DNA of 5,460 bases. Source: Gammaproteobacteria bacterium. Its GTDB lineage: Bacteria; Pseudomonadota; Gammaproteobacteria; UBA6429; Thiohalophilaceae. Below, piece by piece: positions 1 through 5,460 of the stretch (positions within the stretch are counted from its first letter, which is position 1; each line of letters starts with the position of its first letter). The stretch spans positions 1 through 5,460 of the forward strand of contig JAOULB010000166.1 in NCBI GenBank assembly GCA_029882235.1. Direction: 5' to 3'. The translations under genes and the position numbers were made by a program. The notes below the pieces were generated by a model, which had not been told where the DNA came from, made no database searches, and saw only the letters and a program-made list of their open reading frames with translations.

Positions 1-661
1 TATCGCCCGCAGCTATAGTGGCTATGGCCTGCCTGTAGCGGATCTGATTCAGGAAGGAAATATTGGATTAATGAAGGCGGTTAAGCGCTTCGACCCTGAC
101 GTCGGTGTTCGTCTGGTTTCCTTCGCGGTTTACTGGATTCGTGCAGAGATCCACGAATTTGTACTACGCAACTGGCGGATTGTTAAAGTCGCCACAACTA
201 AAGCTCAGCGTAAATTATTCTTTAACCTGCGCAGCTCGAAAAAGCGTCTGGCCTGGTTTAGTCAGGATGAAGTTGATTCCGTGGCTAAAGAGCTCGGTGT
301 TACGACTAAAGAAGTGCGTGAGATGGAGTCACGCCTGAGTGGTAAAGATATCGGTTTTGATCTGCGTGATGATGACGATGATGATAACTTCACGGCATCA
401 CCTGTAGCTTACCTGCAGGACAACAGCCAGGAGCCCTCACAGTTAGTCGAAGGTGATGACTGGGAATCCCATAACCATGACCGCCTGTATCATGCACTGG
501 AAACTCTGGATGATCGTAGTCGTGATATTTTACAGCGTCGCTGGTTAACCGAAGATAAGTCCACTTTACAGGAACTGGCCGATCAGTATCAGGTATCTGC
601 TGAGCGTATTCGCCAGCTGGAAAATAACGCAATTAAAAAATTGCAGAACACACTGTCATAA
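1..661 (+). CDS. rpoH: RNA polymerase heat-shock sigma factor RpoH (sigma-32), 3' part
   Basis: This is the sigma-70 family factor that directs RNA polymerase to heat-shock promoters (chaperones and proteases). The frame is open from base 2, so the gene begins before the window. The visible 219 codons start near E. coli residue 64, leaving about 63 residues outside. The ATG at 71 is internal. Visible parts in order: end of region 2.1/2.2 (GYGLP..DLIQEGNIGLMKAV), regions 2.3-2.4 (SFAVYWIRAEIHEFVLRNWRIVK), the RpoH-box QRKLFFNLR (bases 206-232) that is diagnostic for RpoH over RpoD/RpoS, region 3, and the region 4.2 helix-turn-helix (STLQELADQYQVSAERIRQLE) that reads the -35 element. An acidic run of six or seven Asp residues (about bases 367-387) lies in the variable linker, where E. 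coli has SSDDDSDS. Stop TAA at 659-661, followed by a terminator. Sigma-32 is typically controlled by DnaK/GroEL and FtsH, but the N-terminal control segment and the mRNA thermosensor would be upstream of the window. Confidence 0.97.
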   Translation, partial: IARSYSGYGLPVADLIQEGNIGLMKAVKRFDPDVGVRLVSFAVYWIRAEIHEFVLRNWRIVKVATTKAQRKLFFNLRSSKKRLAWFSQDEVDSVAKELGVTTKEVREMESRLSGKDIGFDLRDDDDDDNFTASPVAYLQDNSQEPSQLVEGDDWESHNHDRLYHALETLDDRSRDILQRRWLTEDKSTLQELADQYQVSAERIRQLENNAIKKLQNTLS

Positions 662-679
662 ACTGAACTGACAAAAACT

Positions 680-707
680 AAAAAGGCTCCTTCATGGAGC
701 CTTTTTT
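680..707. terminator. Bidirectional Rho-independent terminator between rpoH and the convergent VWA unit
   Basis: The stem GGCTCC (685-690) / GGAGCC (696-701) has a 5-base loop, TTCAT. It is flanked by five A's on the left and six T's on the right, so the stem can extend by A-T pairs and gives a U-run in either direction. It lies 18 bases after the rpoH stop and 20 bases after the stop of the - strand gene ending at 728, so it can serve both convergent transcripts. Confidence 0.92.
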
Positions 708-727
708 ATATTGATGACTTTTTCCAG

Positions 728-1603
728 CTACTCATCTTTTTTCTCACTCGGTTTATCAACTTCAATATCTTCAACTCCGGTTTGTTCTTTTAATTTTTTC
801 AAAGAGGGATTGGGTTTTATCTCGCCCTGATCATCAACAGCAGGGTCGTCATCAGAAACAGTCACAGAACCATTTTCATCTTTAACATGCACACCGATCT
901 TGTTCTTGAGATCATCAAGTGCTTTTTCAAGATGTTCAACACCTTCCTGATTCGGTGCATCTGAGAATATACGCGAGTATTCTTTGACAATATCATCAAC
1001 AACCTTAACCGTTTCTTCCAGCTCATCCTGTAGCTTCTGTTTTTCCTTACGCTGTTTTGCAACTATGGATTTTAGTTCAGACACTTTTTCTGAATCACTG
1101 CCACCGCCGCCAACTGCGCCGCCATCTTCACCCAGGTGTGTCAGTATACGTTGGAAGCTGTCGGTTAATCGTTCCATATCGGTATTGATACTCAGACAGC
1201 TGTCCAGATCTTTTTGCAGGGCAATATTTAATATCCGTGTGTATACCGCTTTTTCATATTCAGCAGCTTCTTCAGCACATTTTTTTGCCCAGGCTTCGTC
1301 ATGAGGAACCAGATCGGTAATCATCGCAGCAAGTTTTTCCTTGCGAGCGGGGAGATATTCTTTAATTCGCATCTTTAATTCTTTGGCAAATTCAATTCCT
1401 TTACGATTCTTTCTGCGGTTCCGTGCGGATATAACCGCAATAATAATCACCAGTACTAATGAGATTTCCAGTGAAAAGAATAGCAAACCGGTCAGCAGAT
1501 CTTTAGTGCTGAAGGCATTCAGATTTAATAGTGCAGCAACATTATCCACCAAGCCACCCATGAGTGGTTGTAGCATGTCTAGCACTGGCTGGATAAACTC
1601 CAT
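728..1603 (-). CDS. Unknown inner-membrane protein with coiled-coil cytoplasmic tail, partner of the VWA protein
   Basis: A 291-aa protein whose family I do not recognise. Residues 1-35 are a short, amphipathic-looking N-terminal segment. Residues about 38-60 form one strong hydrophobic span (LLTGLLFFSLEISLVLVIII). It is followed at once by the basic cluster RNRRKNRK, so the positive-inside rule predicts N-terminus out and the large C-terminal part in the cytoplasm. Residues 70-155 are helical and charged. Residues 160-169 form a Gly-rich hinge (GEDGGAVGGGG). Residues 172-212 look like a coiled coil rich in K, E and L. The C-terminal 50 residues are acidic, low in complexity and probably disordered. 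The start is supported by GGAGAA seven bases before the ATG. The gene lies 22 bases downstream of the VWA gene on the same strand, with no terminator between, so the two are probably one operon. The tail could bind a cytoplasmic partner or the VWA protein's short cytoplasmic end, but no catalytic motif is visible. The coding call is confident; the function is unknown. Confidence 0.9.
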   Translation of the reverse strand: MEFIQPVLDMLQPLMGGLVDNVAALLNLNAFSTKDLLTGLLFFSLEISLVLVIIIAVISARNRRKNRKGIEFAKELKMRIKEYLPARKEKLAAMITDLVPHDEAWAKKCAEEAAEYEKAVYTRILNIALQKDLDSCLSINTDMERLTDSFQRILTHLGEDGGAVGGGGSDSEKVSELKSIVAKQRKEKQKLQDELEETVKVVDDIVKEYSRIFSDAPNQEGVEHLEKALDDLKNKIGVHVKDENGSVTVSDDDPAVDDQGEIKPNPSLKKLKEQTGVEDIEVDKPSEKKDE

Positions 1604-1610
1604 CAGCTGA

Positions 1611-1616
1611 TTCTCC
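1611..1616 (-). promoter_or_regulatory. Ribosome binding site of the coiled-coil membrane protein gene
   Basis: On the - strand GGAGAA stands seven bases before the ATG ending at 1603. It lies in the 22-base gap after the VWA stop codon, which indicates independent translation initiation within a shared transcript. Confidence 0.8.
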
Positions 1617-1625
1617 AGTTAAAAA

Positions 1626-3509
1626 TCATAACTCTGCAGTGACCTCTTCATCATTACCCTGTTTCTTCGCACGGCGCTTACGTAGTTTACGAATAATATA
1701 GATGAGTAAAGCAATCCCGGCTCCATTAATTACAGCAAATATTACGCCAACATTAACCCAGTCCATACCGGATTTTTCATCATCCGCTTTCTCTTTGGTT
1801 GCGCTATCCTGCGAAATATCATTCATCTTGTCTTTTATTCCATCCCTGGCGTCATTCATGCCGTTGGCAACCTTATCCATTAATTTATCTACAGCTGTAT
1901 CTTTACTGGCCGAGTTATTGATGATTTCTTCAGGCAGTTTAACCAGCATCGGCTTACCTTTACCGACGCCTAATTTCTGACTCATGTTCTGACGTAACTC
2001 TTTACCGCTATAGCGAGTTCCAGCAACAATCGCGGTAATTTCCTGCTCTGCATATTGTTGTGGTAGTGTCGTCAACCACTCTGTTTCACTCACCTGAGGA
2101 ATAATGACAGCTTTACCATCAGGTAATTTTAACTGAATAGAAACCGTCTCAGGCCGTAACATACTGGGATCAATAATAATCTTGGTTTTAAAGCCACCCC
2201 CTTTGGCCTCTTCAACATCCAGTCGCGCCGGACTGCCACGCACTTCAAGACGATGCTTCACTTCGCGATTAAAGGTTTCCCCCAGACCGCGTATCGCCAT
2301 GGCATAAATTCCGGGCTTGGTAAAATGACCAATGGAACCAGTGTAAACACCATCTTTGGCAAACGTATCCTTATCTTTGCCGTTGTCCATTAACTTAACA
2401 ACAGGCAGGCTGGAATCTTTCAACTTCATATGAACGGTGAAGTCGATGAGCGAAAGAAGTTTTGGGTCAGTAATAGTGCGACCATCCTGTAATAGGCGAA
2501 CTTTTACTACGAATTCATCACCCAGCATCATATTATTAGGTAAGGTATCAACCTTCAGACTCAGATTAGTCACCACCATGACACGATTGTCCGGATCAAC
2601 TCGGGTGTCCAGTTTCCATTCTCCTGGTTCTGGGTTCGTCACTGTGACCAGGTCATAACTGCCTTCGTTATGCCAGACGATTGAACGGGGACGTTGTTTC
2701 TGGGTATAACGTTTACCTGATGGCGAAATAATAGCTGCAGGCTTTGTTTCTCCCGGTGCACGGAAAATCAGCACGGTAAAGTCACGTATGCCTTTATCAA
2801 CTTTAAATTTATTTTCCAGAATCGGTACTGTGTCGACCCGCGCAGATTTTTCAAACAGACGCAGAAACATACGTTCCAGCTCTTCCGCAGTATCGACCTG
2901 AACAAAGCCGCCATCGGTGGCCATGGAGATGGTGCGTAACAATTCTTCATCGGTATTTTTTGATAAGGCAATGGTATGGATCTTTACACCAGCCTGCTTT
3001 AACTTGGGTAAAATCTTTTTCAGGATGCGTTCACGTGAAGCCTTATTGGCTTTCGCACTGCGCGACATATCGACAACACCATCAGTGAGCAGGATAATGT
3101 TCCGGCGTGTTCGATAGTTGCGTTTTTGCCAGTCAACCGTCGCACGCTTTAATACCTCTTCAATATGCGTACGCTGACCACGTGAATGAATATACTGGGC
3201 CTTGGCGCGGGCCATTTTTTTCCAGCGTTTATTCGTATTCCCAAACGGCACCTGCATATTGGCATACTGCGCAAAAGTCCAGACACCAGCGCGGGCATCC
3301 TCTGGCATGAGGCCAACCAGCAGTTTCAATGCGGGAATGCGTAAATTTTTTGGATCGGTTTTTTTCATACTGCCAGAGACATCAATGAGGACACGCACCT
3401 CGGTCACCGGCTCTTTGGCAAGAACAGGATTGGCAAAAGACAAAGCCAGCACCACCATGCTGAGTAGCGCTAGTTTAAACTTGCTTATTGTGTATACCGC
3501 TTCAGGCAT
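1626..3509 (-). CDS. Exported VWA-domain protein with intact MIDAS and C-terminal membrane anchor
   Basis: A 627-aa protein. Residues 1-31 look like a Sec signal peptide (hydrophobic core LALLSMVVLALSFA, likely cleavage after VLA). Residues about 36-225 form a von Willebrand factor A domain with a complete metal-ion-dependent adhesion site: D43-V-S45-G-S47 (bases 3369-3383), T114 and D143 in LLTDG. Residues about 230-500 look like beta-sandwich modules, including D-N-G-(x)3-D-(x)3-K-DGVYTG near residue 375 (bases about 2340-2387). That pattern resembles the D-x-G..D..A.DGVYS segment of CLCA proteins and of some bacterial anchored VWA proteins. Residues 505-582 are a polar, Lys/Asp-rich stalk. 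Residues about 584-606 are a transmembrane span, followed by the basic tail RKLRKRRAKK. Expected topology: VWA and sandwich domains in the periplasm, 20-residue cytoplasmic tail. The MIDAS suggests Mg2+-dependent protein binding. TAAGG lies eight bases before the ATG. It is first in a two-gene unit with the coiled-coil protein. The partner and process are unknown. No MoxR ATPase or Bat-like neighbour is visible. Confidence 0.93.
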   Translation of the reverse strand: MPEAVYTISKFKLALLSMVVLALSFANPVLAKEPVTEVRVLIDVSGSMKKTDPKNLRIPALKLLVGLMPEDARAGVWTFAQYANMQVPFGNTNKRWKKMARAKAQYIHSRGQRTHIEEVLKRATVDWQKRNYRTRRNIILLTDGVVDMSRSAKANKASRERILKKILPKLKQAGVKIHTIALSKNTDEELLRTISMATDGGFVQVDTAEELERMFLRLFEKSARVDTVPILENKFKVDKGIRDFTVLIFRAPGETKPAAIISPSGKRYTQKQRPRSIVWHNEGSYDLVTVTNPEPGEWKLDTRVDPDNRVMVVTNLSLKVDTLPNNMMLGDEFVVKVRLLQDGRTITDPKLLSLIDFTVHMKLKDSSLPVVKLMDNGKDKDTFAKDGVYTGSIGHFTKPGIYAMAIRGLGETFNREVKHRLEVRGSPARLDVEEAKGGGFKTKIIIDPSMLRPETVSIQLKLPDGKAVIIPQVSETEWLTTLPQQYAEQEITAIVAGTRYSGKELRQNMSQKLGVGKGKPMLVKLPEEIINNSASKDTAVDKLMDKVANGMNDARDGIKDKMNDISQDSATKEKADDEKSGMDWVNVGVIFAVINGAGIALLIYIIRKLRKRRAKKQGNDEEVTAEL

Positions 3510-3517
3510 CCAGCCAA

Positions 3518-3522
3518 CCTTA
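3518..3522 (-). promoter_or_regulatory. Ribosome binding site of the VWA gene
   Basis: On the - strand TAAGG matches the start of the Shine-Dalgarno consensus and is eight bases before the ATG ending at 3509. It is moderate in strength and supports this start, which also gives a well-formed signal peptide. An AT-rich stretch just upstream (TATAAA near 3528-3533 on the - strand) could be a -10 element, but I find no convincing -35 at normal spacing. Confidence 0.6.
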
Positions 3523-3544
3523 TAATGTTTATAGAATTAATAAT

Positions 3545-3581
3545 TTCGGCGCAATACCGAACCGGCGAGATTTAACTCGCC
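3545..3581. repeat. Two adjacent inverted repeats upstream of the VWA gene
   Basis: The first is TTCGG (3545-3549) / CCGAA (3557-3561) with a 7-base loop. The second is GGCGAG (3564-3569) / CTCGCC (3576-3581) with a 6-base loop. Both stems are perfect and they are two bases apart. Neither is followed by a T-run, so they are not typical intrinsic terminators. They lie 36-72 bases upstream of the VWA start codon, where they could be an operator or leader-RNA structure. No known motif is recognised. Confidence 0.5.
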
Positions 3582-3656
3582 AGACATAAGTATTAACGGC
3601 TGATTGGATAAGAGTTTTAGCGAAGGAATCACAGTATTTGCGTAAAAGACAGGCAT

Positions 3657-3684
3657 AAAAAAACGGCCATTAAGCCGCTTTTTT
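3657..3684. terminator. Rho-independent terminator ending the ccoI-ccoS transcript
   Basis: The stem CGGC (3664-3667) / GCCG (3674-3677) has a 6-base loop. A run of seven A's (3657-3663) on the left gives a 7-base U-tail for - strand RNA, and six T's (3679-3684) lie on the right. The A and T arms can add pairs beyond one mismatch, lengthening the short GC stem. It lies 21 bases after the stop of the 33-codon gene at 3706-3807, so it probably ends that transcript and separates it from the VWA unit. Confidence 0.72.
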
Positions 3685-3705
3685 AATCCGATAATTTTTA
3701 CTCGT

Positions 3706-3807
3706 TTAACTGGCTAACATGATTGTTATAAACAGGAACCAGGCAAAGGCAATCAGACCCACAATAATGGTCATTGGAAAATTCTGGAAAGTGAACATCT
3801 CTTTCAT
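3706..3807 (-). CDS. Small single-span membrane protein (33 aa) downstream of ccoS
   Basis: A short reading frame of 33 codons (ATG to TAA). The product starts MKEMFTFQNF and continues into one hydrophobic helix, about residues 13-32 (TIIVGLIAFAWFLFITIM), leaving almost no C-terminal tail. The evidence that it is real: a good Shine-Dalgarno match (AGTGGTGAT, containing GGTGAT, pairing in register with the 16S 3' end) just before the ATG, same strand as ccoI-ccoS, 50 bases after the ccoS stop, and an intrinsic terminator 21 bases beyond its own stop. Single-span micro-subunits such as CcoQ, and CcoM of Pseudomonas stutzeri, are known in cbb3 oxidases, so an accessory or assembly role is plausible. 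I see no specific similarity to them, however. It could also be unrelated or non-coding. Confidence 0.6.
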   Translation of the reverse strand: MKEMFTFQNFPMTIIVGLIAFAWFLFITIMLAS

Positions 3808-3810
3808 TAC

Positions 3811-3819
3811 ATCACCACT
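3811..3819 (-). promoter_or_regulatory. Ribosome binding site of the 33-aa membrane protein
   Basis: The - strand reads AGTGGTGAT, then GTA, then ATG. Aligned with the anti-Shine-Dalgarno complement (AGGAGGTGAT), it places the purine-rich core about seven bases before the start. This is the main evidence for translation of the small frame. Confidence 0.6.
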
Positions 3820-3835
3820 TATTTCAATTAACATA

Positions 3836-3855
3836 TAGAATATAAGAGAATTCTA
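3836..3855. repeat. Short AT-rich inverted repeat between ccoS and the small ORF
   Basis: TAGAAT (3836-3841) and ATTCTA (3850-3855) form a perfect 6-base inverted repeat with an 8-base spacer, just after the ccoS stop codon. It is AT-rich and weak as an RNA stem, with no T-run after it, so it is not a convincing terminator. It may be chance, or a minor processing or stability element. Confidence 0.3.
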
Positions 3856-3857
3856 AT

Positions 3858-4052
3858 TTAGCTGCCGTCATCCTTCAAGTCCTTATTCGGCCTGTTTCCC
3901 GGTATCTTTGGGTCATCATCATCCATCAGGATGCGATGGGCCGGACCTTCCAGGTCATCGAACTGACCGCTTTTTACCGCCCAGAGAAAGGCCCAGATGG
4001 CCACGCCCAGGATCAGGACACCTAGCGGGATAAGCAGATAAAGGATCTCCAA
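3858..4052 (-). CDS. ccoS: cbb3-type cytochrome oxidase assembly protein CcoS (FixS)
   Basis: A 64-aa protein required for maturation of cytochrome cbb3 oxidase; work in Rhodobacter links CcoS to cofactor (heme/copper) insertion into the CcoN subunit. It shows the family pattern throughout: a single N-terminal membrane span (MEILYLLIPLGVLILGVAIW), then AFLWAVKSGQFDDLEGPAHRIL, then an acidic patch (MDDDD) and a hydrophilic tail. The length is usual for the family. The start is TTG at 4050-4052. It gives exactly the family N-terminus MEILYLL, and CAGGAG lies seven bases upstream. A longer upstream frame from an ATG at 4199 would only be the ccoI coding region read out of frame. The TTG begins one base after the ccoI stop (4054-4056), so the two are translationally close. 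Downstream are the 33-aa membrane protein and a terminator. Confidence 0.95.
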   Translation of the reverse strand: MEILYLLIPLGVLILGVAIWAFLWAVKSGQFDDLEGPAHRILMDDDDPKIPGNRPNKDLKDDGS

Positions 4053-4053
4053 A

Positions 4054-5460
4054 TTAGTGCTCCTGTTGTTTATTAACGGCCCGTTGGCGTGGTGGGTTGA
4101 GTCGTAGCGCATTGAGCACCACCAACAGGGAACTGGCCGACATGCCAATGGCTGCCATCCAGGGGGCAATATACCCCATTGCAGCCAGAGGCAGGGCAAT
4201 CAAATTGTAGGAAATCGCCCAGGCCAGATTCTGGCGCACGATCTGATGTGCCTTGCGCGCCAGCTCGATAGATTTGACCAGCGGCTGTAACTGGCCTGAC
4301 AACAGCACCATATCAGCACTGGCCTGCGCCAGCTGGGTGCCACTACCCATGGCCACAGAGACCTCTGCACCGGCGAGAACCGGTGCGTCATTGACCCCAT
4401 CGCCTGCCATGGCCACAACCGCACCCTGTGCCTGTAGCGCCTTAATCGCAGCCAGCTTTTGCTCAGGTGACAGTCCGGCCTGCCAGTACTCAATGCCGAC
4501 TTCTCCAGCCAGCTGACGGGCCACGTCGGGACGATCGCCACTGAGCATATGCACCTCCAGTCCTGCCTGCTGCAGTTGCTGAACTGTGGCACTGGCATCC
4601 GCCCGAGGGGTATCGCGTAGACAGAACTCAGCCAGTCGCAGACCATTTTCATCATTCAGCACGGCAATGCTATAGGGCTCATCAGATACGGAACCGGTGT
4701 TGTGTTCCGCCGCACGGCCGATGCGATAAAACTTGTCCTCGACCACCCCCTCGACCCCCTGTCCCGGGATGGCGGTCACCTCGGTTGCTTTTGGTGGATG
4801 AGGGATTTGAGCAGCAAGTACACGGGCAACTGGATGTTCGGAGTTTTGCTCCAGTGCAGCGGCGATGCGCAGACACTGTGCCTCATCAAGATCGCCATAC
4901 AGATTCACCCTGGCCAGCTCCAGTTTGCCTGTCGTCAGGGTGCCGGTTTTATCAAAAATGAAATGGGTGACGCCGGCCAGAGTTTCCAGCGCATGGCCCC
5001 GTGTGGTCAGCACCCCCTGCCGAGTCAGGTTTCCTGTCGCGGCGGTCATCGCCGCTGGGGTCGCCAGCGACAGCGCACAGGGGCAGGTCACCACCAGCAC
5101 AGAGAGCACCACCCAGAAGGCCTGACTCGGATCAATCAAATACCAGCTGGTACCGACCACCAACGCGACCAGTAATAAGGCCGCGACAAAATAACCGGCG
5201 ACTTTATCGGCCAGCATGGCAATGGCCGGTTTTTCACCCTGGGCGCGATCCAGCAGACGTCGAATCGCAGCCAGCACGGTATCCTCACCGACCTTGTCGA
5301 CAATAATCTCTAACGGGCTTTCGACATTGGTCGTCCCTCCAGTCACTTTGGCATCGAGCTGTTTGCTCACTGGCAGGCTCTCACCCGTAAGTAAGGACTC
5401 ATCAACACTGCTTTGACCGGCGACAATGTGTCCATCTGCGGGAATCGTTTCACCGGGACG
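4054..5460 (-). CDS. ccoI: Copper-translocating P1B-type ATPase CcoI (FixI), C-terminal 468 residues
   Basis: This ATPase exports copper across the inner membrane for cbb3 oxidase assembly. The frame is open to the right edge, so the N-terminus (heavy-metal binding domain and first membrane helices, about 300-350 residues) is outside. The GTG at 5370 is internal: the preceding codons encode the actuator domain with PADG, VDES and the phosphatase loop TGES. Next come a membrane pair, the copper-binding CPC motif (TCPCALSLATP, CPC at 5077-5085), the phosphorylation site DKTGTLT (start of DKTG at 4953), the nucleotide-binding SEHP, GQGVEGVV, the hinge MLSGD, GDGVNDAPVL, and two final helices ending near NALRLNPPRQ. 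All catalytic residues visible in this part are intact. The assignment to CcoI rather than CopA rests on the directly following ccoS. G+C is distinctly higher than in the left half of the window. Stop TAA at 4054-4056. Confidence 0.95.
   Translation of the reverse strand, partial: RPGETIPADGHIVAGQSSVDESLLTGESLPVSKQLDAKVTGGTTNVESPLEIIVDKVGEDTVLAAIRRLLDRAQGEKPAIAMLADKVAGYFVAALLLVALVVGTSWYLIDPSQAFWVVLSVLVVTCPCALSLATPAAMTAATGNLTRQGVLTTRGHALETLAGVTHFIFDKTGTLTTGKLELARVNLYGDLDEAQCLRIAAALEQNSEHPVARVLAAQIPHPPKATEVTAIPGQGVEGVVEDKFYRIGRAAEHNTGSVSDEPYSIAVLNDENGLRLAEFCLRDTPRADASATVQQLQQAGLEVHMLSGDRPDVARQLAGEVGIEYWQAGLSPEQKLAAIKALQAQGAVVAMAGDGVNDAPVLAGAEVSVAMGSGTQLAQASADMVLLSGQLQPLVKSIELARKAHQIVRQNLAWAISYNLIALPLAAMGYIAPWMAAIGMSASSLLVVLNALRLNPPRQRAVNKQQEH
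4060..4065 (-). promoter_or_regulatory. Ribosome binding site of ccoS, inside the end of ccoI
   Basis: CAGGAG on the - strand lies in the last codons of ccoI, seven bases before the TTG at 4050-4052. It decides the non-ATG start of ccoS and indicates coupled translation of the two genes. Confidence 0.8.

Noticed and set aside
71..661. rpoH starting at the ATG at 71.
   Set aside because: The upstream 23 codons match the conserved RpoH region 2 (GYGLP...DLIQEGNIGL), so this Met is internal and the gene begins before base 1.
3537..3656. A 39-codon - strand frame (MPVFYANT...) between the terminator and the VWA gene.
   Set aside because: Its ATG follows the terminator U-tail directly with no ribosome binding site, it contains both inverted repeats, and the product shows no recognisable domain or membrane helix.
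3808..3860. A possible promoter for the 33-aa gene in the AT-rich stretch (TATATT-like hexamer on the - strand).
   Set aside because: No acceptable -35 hexamer at 16-18 bases. AT-rich sequence produces such hexamers by chance, and read-through from ccoS is sufficient.
3858..4199. A longer, 113-codon version of ccoS starting at an ATG at 4199.
   Set aside because: The extra N-terminal part is only ccoI read out of frame. The family N-terminus and a proper RBS fit the TTG at 4050-4052.
4702..5175. A 157-codon + strand open frame opposite ccoI.
   Set aside because: The opposite strand encodes an unmistakable P-type ATPase with all motifs. Long antisense frames are common in G+C-rich genes, and the product has low-complexity Arg/His/Gln-rich character.
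4054..5370. ccoI starting at the GTG at 5370.
   Set aside because: The same frame continues to the window edge and encodes conserved actuator-domain motifs (PADG, VDES, TGES), so the gene simply runs out of the window.

Overview
The window looks like chromosomal DNA from a gammaproteobacterium, probably outside Enterobacterales. The evidence is a heat-shock sigma factor of the gammaproteobacterial RpoH type at the left edge and the cbb3-oxidase assembly genes ccoI-ccoS at the right edge, which points to an aerobic or microaerobic respirer. I cannot name a genus. There is no sign of an insertion sequence, phage, tRNA, rRNA or CRISPR array.

Layout: (1) bases 1-661, + strand, the last 219 codons of rpoH, closed by a strong hairpin terminator at 680-707 that also reads well on the other strand. 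(2) Bases 728-3509, - strand, a convergent two-gene unit. The promoter-proximal gene encodes an exported von Willebrand factor A (VWA) protein with an intact MIDAS metal site and a C-terminal membrane anchor. The second gene, 22 bases downstream, encodes a membrane protein with a long, charged, coiled-coil cytoplasmic tail. (3) Bases 3510-3705, a 196-base intergenic region with two small adjacent inverted repeats and a hairpin terminator at 3657-3684. (4) Bases 3706-5460, - strand, the end of a cbb3-oxidase maturation cluster: ccoI (copper P-type ATPase, N-terminus outside the window), ccoS (64 aa, TTG start, one base after the ccoI stop), and a 33-codon single-span membrane protein with its own good ribosome binding site, just before the terminator.

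How the genes work together: CcoI and CcoS act together in delivering copper to and maturing cytochrome cbb3 oxidase, and the 33-aa protein may belong to the same transcript. The VWA protein and its coiled-coil partner are probably co-transcribed and co-located in the inner membrane, with the VWA domain in the periplasm and the coiled coil in the cytoplasm. Their function is unknown to me, and they are the best candidate here for an undescribed system. The unit lacks the MoxR ATPase often found with Bat-type VWA proteins. G+C is clearly higher in ccoI (about 68-73% in two sampled 60-base lines) than in the VWA pair (about 38-40% in sampled lines).
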